The notes beneath the pieces were generated by a model. That model saw nothing but the letters and a program-made list of their open reading frames with translations. It did no database searches and was not told where the DNA came from. Shown here piece after piece: positions 28,606 through 40,600 of a DNA stretch of 64,000 bases. The translations under genes and the position numbers were made by a program. Source of the DNA: Bugulina stolonifera (taxonomy: Eukaryota; Bryozoa; Gymnolaemata; Cheilostomatida; Bugulidae); contig OW285194.1 of assembly GCA_935421135.1 (NCBI GenBank), forward strand, positions 15,275,376 through 15,339,375, written 5' to 3'. Each line of letters opens with the position of its first letter. Within the stretch, counting starts at the first letter, position 1.

Positions 28606-31600
28606 CTAAGGGTACTTTGTGTTGGGAGGTAGCAGTGGCTGCATCTCCTGGTTGACCTGTTTAACTGTATACTTAGATCGGCTATGGTCGTAAGGCTTGA
28701 TGTGTATTATAGTCCTGACTGGTCTCTCTTGTTCTGTATTCTTCTCCTCTGGGGGATCTTTGAGTTTAATTACTAACATGACGAGTGTGATGAGCCCACT
28801 GAGTATACAGAATGATCCAGCATAGTATATCCCAGCATTGAGGTTCACAACTTCCTGTATATAGCCTGTGAATGCAAACACCAAATAGTGGAGTGTCTTG
28901 TAAACACTAACACATGTAGTATACAACATATAATCAGTTGACCAATGGAGTCATGTTTCCTGCTTACGACTAGAAAAATTCAGCAATACCCGTTCATCTA
29001 TAGATGTGTCACCTACTAAACAACTTGTGATGTTATACTGCATGTACAGTGTACTTATTATATATGATCAGTTCTTGTGCCCTTACTATTGGCTGATAAA
29101 CCTATCGTCCTTCCTATTGGCTGATAAACCTATCGTCCTTCCTGTTAGCTGATAAACCTAAACCCAATAAACTCAGTGAAGGCCATACGATGGCTGTTAC
29201 ACCAAACTGATAGCACATTGATATCGTTGGGTGGGTGCTTTGGGAGAGCATACTGCAACAGTGAAGTTGCATAATTATACATGTAGGTATACGCTACATA
29301 TACAATGTATTATATTGTTCAATATAGATTGACCTGAAGAGAATGTCTAGCATTAGTTCCAATCTCTATGGAATAAGGAGGGAATAGTTGAGCAGTTTCT
29401 ACAGAGCGTGAACCTACATTGTACATGTAGAATGTCAGTTCACTTTTGAATACTGATCGTGCGAAGCCCAAGCAATTTTCTGCTTTTTTCTTCCCCAACA
29501 TGGTGTTGGGGTCATTAACCTCAAGGTTAGTGTGCAAGCAAAAGGTGAGGCATGTACTCATACTTGTTGAGCCAGTTGTTGTTATAAGTACTGTTGGTAC
29601 AAACTTACTAGTAGATGGTGAGCCTCCGATACTGCCTAGACCCTCCATTATAAACTCTAACATGACGACTAGTTTTACTTCCTCTCCGTGGACAAGAGTT
29701 CCAATGGCTAGCAAGTTGTTACCTAAGAGGCTACCAAATGCCAGACCAAAGAGAGCCATCAGCATTGTAAATGATATCTACAAACCATGTAGTCATACAG
29801 TAATGAATAATGATAATGCGTATACGGGTGGGTATGTATACGTTGTACTTATATCAAGTAGAATAATCTCAACTATAATAGTTTCATGCAATCAACGTGT
29901 CTCACAGCCTATAATATGATAATGCTACTACTGGTATTACAACAATCTTTGCTGGCATTGAGATTGTGTTCAGCTGCATTGAATGATACAAGATAAAGAA
30001 ATGACAACTCCTAGTTTGTCAGTGGCATACTCCATTATTTTGACCATAACATACATTTACATGCAATACAAATACATTCACTCAGCTTTTGAATCCGCTT
30101 TATGGTCAACCAATGGTTCAATCCTACGCCTAGACCTGGTTTCTAAAACCCAGCACCATATGCTACTTACATCATTCTCAGCCAATGTCATGGACATCAT
30201 GACCACTCCACACACTCCAGGACTCAAGGCATGAGGTATTAGCCTATGAAACTTTTCATTTTGTGTGACGCACATGGCCACCACCCCAACTATTGCAGTG
30301 CAGCCCAAAGTCATACGACCTTGAGCTATCTCTGCAACTGACAATTTGGGATTGGCTATTAAATAGTTAGTTATAAGAGTGAAAAATGCAGTCAGCCCGA
30401 ATCTGCGGAACAGTGATGCCCATAGATAGGACCAAACCTACAAAATAAAACAAATAACTATCTTGCTGCATGGTATTACACATTTGAAAATAGTCCTGTA
30501 TGGTAATGGGTAGTAAATGTGTTGCAGTATGGAAACAGGCATGATACTGCAAGGTAATAAATATTTGATCATAAATGTGTGACTGCATGGTAACAGGCAT
30601 CTGAGTGTATGTGCGTGTTTACTGGCCACTCTAAACTGGTACAGTTTACACTGTCTCCATAACCCAACTTACATAAGAAAGTATACAGTGTAGTAAAAAT
30701 AACCAAGTGTTCGACATGATATTCATGGTAGTTGCCCTCCCTTTTCCTAGTACTTTGTTAGTAGAAGAAAGAAGACAACTTTATATTATAACCATTAACC
30801 TGCATGTCGTATGCCTAATGATGCATAGCCAGGTCAGGCAAGACCACAGGTGTTAATACAGTTTTATACACCTGCACTGTTCTCCCTCTTGATATTCCAC
30901 ATATAACCTAATCCAAGTATTGACTCTAACCTACCCCGAAGTATAACTCTAGTCTAGGCAACTCAAATCTACAACTCTGACTTGTTGGGTTTAAGGTGAG
31001 GGCTGCTTCAGTCCACAGTGAGTGTGTTTTTTGGAGTTACTCCTGGCGTTGGGAAAGTCATTGCATATACATTCGTATACATTAATGTCTATAAGTGCAT
31101 ACAAGACTTGGTTCTCTCTGCCCAAACGTTTTTTATGTGGGAGGTCCAGGTTTGATTCCCATAAGGGTTATTGGCGCCTGGCGGAGTTAGGAAGGGCATC
31201 CAACCTTATAATGCTTCTGCGCTATTTTAGTTACTTTGCCATTGGGGAAGTTTCTCTCCAAACCCAAAAATGAGTAAAGGCACATCTCTGTTTTAGATCA
31301 CTGCTTTATTACCTAAAATTAATAGTGGGGAGAAAAATTGGTAAGTTTTAAGTATATTATTGGAAATCATATGCTCTCTGGATATAGTAACAGGAGCATT
31401 GATCATATTGAGGTCACATGACCGGCTATGTTTGCACTGCATCACTAGTTCCACTCACGCACTCACTCACTACCTCTGGACATATATTGTCATAATCCGA
31501 AAGTTGACCTAATCATAATCAGGTATTCTATATCAGCACCAAACATATATTATACCACGCCTGCCCCCTCACTGCGTCTAACACACTGCACACTAGCTCT

Positions 31601-34600
31601 AGTTCTAGTTCTACTTTCTAAGTGTGATTCATTTGGTTCCAGTAACATGTTGATAAACTCACACTAACAGCGACAGCTACATGATTGCATGTTCAAGTCT
31701 ATCGACAAAATACAACAAAATATATAATACAATTCATATGCAATACTTGCAATATTCCAAATCATGCAAATGTGGGATTATATCAAAGAAGAGATGAATA
31801 GCAAAGTTATACCCATTGTTTGGTTACTCGATACCTGTTTTCAATTCAAGTTAAATTACCAACTTCCACTCCACTGTAGTTCATCAATGTCATATATTCC
31901 TCAACGCATATTACAATTTGTAGCACTCCAGAAGTTAATGACTGCTAAGGAGAAGCTGCAGATGTACACACTATACAAACTAATTTGGTTCAATAAAGGC
32001 AGATTTTTAATTTATATGTAGGTGGCAGATTAATATTGCAATTAGATTCTCAAGTGTAGCAGAATAACTGCCTGCATGTAAGCGCTTGGTTAATCATCCA
32101 TATACAAAATGTGTTTAACTATAGTTGGCTTTTACTTTTTATAGCTAAAAGGACACAAATATAATACAGGTACAGTACAGTACAGGTCAATTATCGATAC
32201 CAATCTGTGTCATCCGTAGCATACCGTAAATCGGGAGCAACAGTGGGATGAGACATTCATTAGCTAATAAATTCAGTGTCTCTCAAATATTCAAATATCT
32301 CCAGAATAAAGGCAATCAGATTGAGGTTGGTGAAAATATACATAACATAGCCAGAGTTCTTTGCTAAAACTCTAGTCTAGTAGTTTTTTCATTAGGCCCC
32401 TATAAATGATGAAGTCCCAACCTAAGACTATGTGTCATATTGCTATGCCAACATGAGTAGTATAGTCAGTGCACTTCTAGACAGACACGCACTCATTGAC
32501 CCCTGTTTTCAACCAATCACAAGCCGGTATTTCCGATTTCAACCAATCACAGAAGAGCACAAAAATTTTGCACACGACCTTGCCAAGGTCACCCCAAAAT
32601 CCCCCCTTCTGATTGGTCGAAAAAACATTTGCACACTTGACCCCGAACCCGGCCACGACCCCTTCCCTTCCTCCTTCCCACCCTCCTCCCCTCCCCCTCC
32701 CCCACCTCCCACTCCTCCCTCCTCCCCGCCACCGCCCTCGTCCCGTCCGCGCCACCGCCGTCGCCGCCGCCGCCACCGCCGCCCTCACCACCGCCGCCGC
32801 CGCCGCCACCACCACCGCCCTCACCACCGTCGCCGCCACCGCCGCCGCCGCCACCACCGCCACCACCACCACCGCCGCCACCACCACCACCGCCACCGCC
32901 GCCGCCGCCGCCACCACCACCACCACCGCCGCCGCCGCCGCCGCCGCCATCACCGTCATCACCGCCACCCCTCCTCCGCCGCCGCCCACCCTCCCCACCC
33001 CGCAACCCCCACTCACCCGAACGACCAATCGTTTGAGGCGGTCAAGCCGCGTCCGCCCACGTTGCGTGCGGCGCCGACCGTACACGTGGAGGCGACGCCG
33101 GTGCCCCGTATCCACCGGGCCAAGCGACTAGGCAGCGGCCCGCCGCCCATTCCGAGTTCCACTGGGGTGGGACTATAAAAGATAAGTTTGACTGATGATA
33201 GTATTAATACAAAGAAGACTTAGTCATAGCAAACATGTCTTTTCTCACCAAAGGAGCAGCGGGGAGATATGTACTTTTAAAGGAAGTCCTCCCGAAGTCT
33301 GTATGGGAATATATGATCAAAAGTAATATCGAAGAAACGAATAGTCCATGGATGTGGTATTGGGTTGACAGACTCGCTCATAATTCCTTAGTGGTAGAGC
33401 TTGCCATCTATTTTAGAACACTTTCACTCTCTATGAATATCCCTTTTAAGATAGGAGAGGAAAAGTTGAGGAAAATGGCACTTTGTTATGAAGACTTAAC
33501 AGGAGCTAGGTCAAGATTTTCATCTATGGTAGAAACAAAAAACGCATCCGTTTCTTCTCCCTTACTCCTTCTTAGGAATGCAGAGTTGTCAACCTGGTGT
33601 AGAGTGGAGGTTGAGAAGATTATTGAAGATAGAAACTGGGATGAAACTGGTGTGGGAGCGGAGGCCACTTTTAACACTCACTTCTTACTATATCTGGATA
33701 ATGAACCTGGTGGGGAAGGTTCAAAGAATGAACTCTATCATAGAGTATTGAACATATTAAAGGATGGGGCAAGAAGATGTCGCTTTGAGGATGGGAAGGA
33801 GAAATCGCGAGCGAAGAGGAGTTACAATGAAGAAAGCATCCCTGGTTTAATTCTTAGTAGAGGTAATACGCTATATGCAGGGCGATTGTTTGGAGAACTA
33901 GATCCATCCAAAAATGGGTTAGAGGTGATAAGAAGTCCTTCACCAGGAGATGCTAGATTAGAGGTGAGAGAGACTTCTACAGGAGAGACTAACCAGGTTA
34001 TGATAGAAGAGGTTGAAATGTGTGACATTGGAGAACTAGATTCATCCAAAAACGGGTTAGAGGAGATAAGAAGCCCTTCACCAGGAGAAGCTAGGGTGGA
34101 AGTGAGAGAGACTTCTACAGGAGAGAATAAGCAGATTATGATAGAAGAGCAAACTCATGTAGAAACTAAAGAAGAGGTTGAAATGTGTGACAAAAGGGAA
34201 CAAGAGATTAGAAAGATAGAACAAGAATTGGCACTAAAGAAAGTGGAATTGGCGGGAGCACTGGGGTGGAAAGAAGCACTAGAGATGCAACAGAGAATTG
34301 ATGCAAGAAAAGAGAGAAGAACAAATCGCATTGCCTTCTTAGAAAAAAAGTTAACAGAGGAAAGAATGGAAAAAGAGAGGTTAATGATGGAAATCGAGCG
34401 TTTGCAAAAAGAAGAAGAAGAAGAAGAAAAAATGGATAGTGTATCAATTATTGATCACATAATTCCCCACCTGGCTAACAAACTAGATGATAATGATGCA
34501 AAAGCAGAAGGGGAAGATAGTAAACTGCCACAGTGGGTTCCAACAGGAGAAAGTAATGATGAATAAAAGTGTATAGATTCCAATCGTTCTCTCAAACAAG

Positions 34601-37600
34601 GGCAAGATGTCAAAGCAAGAGGTAGTATGTAGAAATGAGAATTATGAAGATGTGGCTGATGGTCTCTTAGATGAAGTAGTAGCTATCTCTGCTGAAGAGG
34701 GAAGGGAGCAAATAGGAGAGAGAAGCAACAAAAGAAAGAAGTTCACATTCTACATAATCATAATACTATTTATACTTTCTTGCTCATCTTTATCACCATC
34801 AGTTTACACATATCTAAGTGATAGGGAACCACCCAATGGCAAAGACAAAGGAGTACTTAAGCAAGGACACTTTTTAAAAACAAACACAACTCTATTAGCT
34901 ACTCAACTGGATCAGCATGCGTCCACACCAAGAAATCGATCTTCGCTTGCAGAGTCCCTTCACAGCTCTAGTCTGTGGTCCAACAGGGAGTGGAAAAACG
35001 GAACTACTATTTAGTCTTATTAGGAGAGTTGATGAAATTGCTTCACCCACTCCTGTTGAAATCATTTACTGCTATGGAGTTTGGCAACGCCGCTTTGAGG
35101 ATTACAAGGATAAAGTAAGGTTTCATTCAGGACTCATTGATGTAGAAATGGATATAGAGCGTGATGGGAAGAATCGCTGGCTCATCATTGATGACTTGAT
35201 GGGTGAAGTCGGGGGGAAAGAGACTACTAATGCAATCTTTACAAAGTTCAGTCACCACCTGAACATAAGCGTCTTTTTCTTACTACAGAACCTTTTCCCG
35301 AAAGATAATAGAACAGTGTCAATAAACTCACAGTACTTTTTCTTGTTCAAGAACCCCAGAGACGGAATGTCTGTTACCAATCTTGCAAAGCAGGCTTTTC
35401 CTCAGAGTACAAGAGCTGTTCAAGAAGCTTTTAGTGATGCTACACGTAAGCCACACTCTTTTCTATTCTTGAATCTTCGCCAGGAAACCCCGGAGTGGGC
35501 TAGACTGATCGGTAATTTTGCTTCTGAGCACTCTCCCATGACTGTATATATCCCGAATACCCTGGAATATAAGTAGCATTCACATCTCTACTCTCTCCAT
35601 AAACTGTCTTGGACTCGAAGAGAGCGCATCCATCATCAAGCATGAGATACATTAATTCACCCGAGTATTCTCCAAGGTTGAGGAGGAATGCCTTGAGTAT
35701 ATATGCACTGACGAAAGCATCTGCAACCATCAGAGATTCAACCATTGCTGAGGCTAACAAAGACCTTATACTCGCTCTTGTTGAGTGTGCTAGAAATGTA
35801 TTATTAGGTAATGTTCATCTAACTACCGCTCAGTTGAACTCTCTACGTCGACATAGAAGGGCCATTGAGGATCTCACCAACTCTCGTACTAGTGTGAGGC
35901 AGAAAAAGTTAATCCTACAACGTGGCGGATTTTTAGGTCTTCTTTTGAAGCCATTGGCAAGTTTACTCGGAGGTGTGCTTGGTGGATTAGGCGGTGGACG
36001 AAGGTGAAATGAGTCTCAAGTTTTCTAAAAAGTATCTTCTTATGGATAAACATACATATGAATCAATGAATAGTAGAAACAACAAAAAAGAAGGAGAGCA
36101 TCTACCCTCACTCTCTACAAATGGGGATCTACTCCTGGCAGAAAAAAGCAGAAAAGATGTAATATCTAACCTCAAAAACTCTGATACAGACATCTACTCT
36201 CAGCTAGAGCAACATGCTCATAAAATGAATAAGTTCCTAAAAGAGTTGGAGAGATCACGCCATCCGCAGCAGGAGTTGTATAATACATTAGAGGGAATTA
36301 ACACTAGGTTTAATGAAATGCATACATGGAGACAAAGAGAAGAAGAAGCACAAGAGCGAGGGCGAGAGAAAAAAAGAGATGATGAAAAGAGGCGAAGTGG
36401 CTCAAGGTCACCACTACCACACCCATATAGGAGAGAAACAAAACCAGAGAGGTCAGAAGCTGGCGCACGTTGGAGTGGGAAGGGTGAAAATAGAAGTCCT
36501 ATCAAAACTAGGTCTAGGCGAAAGCTTCCTAAAACCCCTCTTGCAAGCAATAGTAAAACAGAAAGATGGATGATATAGATGAAGGTCTACGTGATATTTA
36601 CTTCTCCCCTCCTCAACCACCGTCTTTTGGAGGAAAGAGAAAGTTAGTTTTAGCTTCTCCTCCTGGTATTAATGAGAATGATGTTGAGAAGTGGTTGAGA
36701 AGTCAAGACGCATACACTCTTCATCGCCCGATTAGAATGAAGTTTACAAGGAGAAAAACGTTTGTGAGTGGGATTGGTGAACAACTCCAGGCAGATCTCG
36801 TGGATGTGCGTGCGCACAAGGACTCAAATGATGGAGTAACATTTTTGCTCACCTGCATAGATGCCTTCTCACGGAAAGCATGGGTCTTTCCTCTTCATTC
36901 CAAGTCTGGTCTGGAAGTGTCCAATGCACTCATCTCTCTATTCGAAAATGAAAGCTTTAGACAAATACAAACTGATAAAGGTAAGGAGTTCCTAAACAGA
37001 AGGGTGAGTGAAGTGCTAAAGAAGTATGGAGTTAGCCATTTCACCTCTGAGAATGAGATCATCAAGGCTGCTCTTGTTGAACGCTTTAATAGAACATTGA
37101 GAGGGAAAATTCATCGTCTACTCACTTATAGAGGGGATGGACGCTACTTAGAAGATGTAGAAGACCTAGTCCAAGGATATAACAACAGTTTTAATAGGTC
37201 AATTGGAATGAAACCTATTGAGGTTGATTACGATAATCAAGAAGAGGTTTGGGTTCGGTTAAATGAGTTCTCACCTAAACGATGGTTAAAGAAAACAAGA
37301 GTAAAATACTCACCAGGTGATCATGTTCGGATTTCGATGGCTCGTAGTAGCTTTGAGCGAGGGTTCACACCAAACTGGTCAACCGAGATATTCACCATAA
37401 AAGCAGTCAAGGCACATACCTCACCTCCTGTCTATACACTGGAAGACCTAAACAAAGAAGGAGTAGATGGAACATTCTATGCACAAGAATTGCAACATGT
37501 TAACCTACCTGAAATCTTTAGAGTTGAGAAAGTCATACGTAAACGGAGAAGGAGAGGAAAAGAAGAGAGTTTCGTGAAATGGAGTGGTTATCCCTCTTCA

Positions 37601-40600
37601 TTTAATAGTTGGATAGATTCTAGTCAGTTTGTGTAAGACCAAAGGTAGTATAAATTCGATATGTAAGTTCAGTTTTGCTCACTCTCAAAGATGGCCTTCA
37701 ATGTCACACTTACCTCAAATGTACGCATCGGTGGGAGTGACACAAACACCAATGCTCACTTCATTACGAAGCTAGCCAAGACATTGAAGCTTCACTCATC
37801 ACAGTGGGAGGTTGGGTTACTTGACATTCAGTACCCTGCATCCTGGAGAAATGTGGAAGATGGCTATGTAGTGGTTACGAATACAAAAGATGGAGTCAAA
37901 CGAAAATGTGAAATCAGGAGTGGAAGGTATGCTTCCATGGGTGAACTTTTGAGTGAGATCAATAGAATACTAATAAACTACGACTTAGAAAAAGTAGTGA
38001 GCTTTTACTATGATAGTCTACGGAATGAAACCTTCCTCATGTTGAGAGAACAGGAACACTCTGTCATGATGTCACGTGATGTTGCGTGGGTGTTGGGATT
38101 CGAACCTGATGTAGAATATGCTGCGGAAATCAACAGGAGTCAAAACCCTCCAGACATCAATGCTGGTTTCACATCCCTCTATGTCTACTCCTCCGTAGTC
38201 TCACCAAGACATGTTGGAGATAGTCTAGTCCCCCTACTTCGCACAGTTCCTATAACAGAGAGTGAAAGAAATAGCACCGTTTTCTTTGAGTTTTCGAATG
38301 TTCAATACTCTCCAGTGTCTAATACAAGCACAGACCTCATCGAGGTAGATATAAGACGTGATGATGGAGAAAGGGTCTCATTTCGCAGTGGAAAGGTTGT
38401 GCTGACGGTTCGTTTCAGACCGCGTGGAGAGAAATAACATGGCCCCTCGCATAGTTCCATATTTTCCTGATGAGTCAGGTGAGATGTATGAAGACTATTA
38501 TGCAAACCAGGTGGGAGAGGGAATGAGTGTGTACAGGGGAAAACCTATTATGACGGGTAATGGGATCGGCTCACTCTTTTCTGGACTGGCCCGAGGGGTC
38601 CTTCCCATGCTAAAGAATGGTGCCAAAACTATTGGGAAAAAGCTATTGACTACTGGAGCTTCGGTTCTGGGAGATGTAATCAAGGGAGAGAACTTCAAAT
38701 CCTCTGCAGCAAAACGTTTTCGTGAAGCTGGTGGGGATCTTCTAGGTGATGTAGAAGATGAATTACGTGAACCACCTGCCAAACGTGCACGAGTTAGTCA
38801 AAAGTCTACAAAGAAAAAGCGTAAAGGAAGAAAAACAGTTTTTGACTAAATGAAAGATAAATATATAATCCACACCTAGACTCACCACTCCCCACTCTTA
38901 GACAAGCGACTGTAGGAGCAAGTACTAGATGGAACAACTCTCACACTATCGAACATGTCCGTCACACATCGAGCCATCTCTCTCTCCAAGGTTTCTGAAG
39001 ACTCTCCAGACACGGTTGACTCCAGTTTTGACTTATTTGCCACTCCGCCAACTCATACTAGCGTGCTCAGAGGTGAGTGGGTACCTTTGGCTCCTGTTAC
39101 GGACTCCCCTGATGGCACTATTGAATTTAACATCCCGCCCGCAGACGAACTCTACACAGATCTATCAAGGTCTTACTTACACACCACAGTAAAGGTGAGC
39201 AAGGCTGATGGAAGCGTACTACCTGCGGAAGAACAACTAAAGGTTGTTCCAGGGGACAATTTTATGCACAGTCTCTTTTCTTCTGCCACTGTTCAACTGG
39301 CCGGGCAAGATGTTGAGTATGAACCAAACTATGGACATAGAGCTTATGTCGAGAATCTCCTAAACTATGGTAAAGATGCTAAGAGCACATATATGAAAGT
39401 TGGGAGTGGGTGGATGGAGGATGAAGGAACTGGAGAAGACTATGATGGTATACCTCCCGAAGTGGTTGAAAAAAGAAAGAAACTTATAGCCACAAGTAAA
39501 GAGATGAGCTTCTATGGGAGACCTAGGTTGAGTATGTTTTCTCAAGGAAGACTTATTCCACCAGGAGTTCGCTCTCGCCTTACTCTACAACGTGCTATTC
39601 CACAAATGGCCCTCTTAGCAGAAACAGACAACCCTGCAGGAGGGGCGAAGATTTCTATAACTAAGACAGAATTGTGGATTCGACGTGTACAAGCCAATCC
39701 GGCCTTACAAAAAGCACAAATGGATGTTTGGGTTGTGCAACAAGAGTCTATAAAACTACCAATTGACCGAATAAAAACTCATTTCCATGTCATCCCTGCT
39801 GGACACCAGTCAGTGAGAGTAAACTTTGATCAAGCGGGACAGAAGCCAAACAGAGTCTTTGTCGGACTAGTCAACCATACTGCAAAGAGTGGAACGTATA
39901 AGCAAAATCCCTTCAAATTTGGACATAACAATCTAAGTTCATTAGAATTACTAATTGATGGAACACCGGTGACCCGAAGATATGAACCAAATTTTGCAAG
40001 TGGAAAGTTTGCTCGTGAATTCATGAATTTGTTCACTGTCACAAATACATCCGATGCTGACACAGGGAATGAGATCTCCCCTAGCAAATACAAGTCCTGC
40101 GCTGCTCTCTACGCCTTTGACATTTCAGGAGATTTGTGTGATGACAACTTTCACTTGTTATCAAATGGGAGTCTATCTATTAATCTAGCATTTGCTAATC
40201 AAACTCAAAATACACTTGGACTGTTTGTATACGAAGAAAAAGATGACATTATCTACTTGAATGCAAATCACGAAGTATCTATGGTAGCCGGGATGATGTA
40301 AAAAAAAAATGGATACATTCTCAATCTCGAATATTCTATCTGATGATAAACTCTCATCAACCTCCTTTAGAGGGGTTATGCCAAGGGATCACTTCTTAGA
40401 CTCCTTCTCCCCATCTGGATCTTTTGTTTTCAACACTCAAACAAGTGAGAAAAGTGGCGAGCATTGGATCTCTGTTTTTTCGAATGGAAAAGAAATAGAG
40501 TATTTCGACTCCTATGGTCTCCCCCCTTCTATTTATCCTGATGTGGGTAAGATGTTACAACAATGGGGAATACCAATAGTATGGAATGGAGAGTGTCTAC

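Noticed and set aside
29319..29765. 148-residue reverse-strand ORF as one continuous exon
   Set aside because: Only 29609-29777 fits the transporter reading frame and splice sites (GTAAGT donor); the rest is intron 5 read through.
32477..33178. Pro/His/Arg, Ala/Val and Gly repeat ORFs in the Polinton TIRs (also 42495-43196)
   Set aside because: All six frames are open because of the GC triplet composition. The frames extend past the TIR border on the left and are duplicated in the inverted copy.
33235..34566. ORF1 as a degenerate polymerase B
   Set aside because: No exonuclease or palm motifs; half of the protein is coiled coil or duplicated low-complexity sequence, and its length is under half of that expected.
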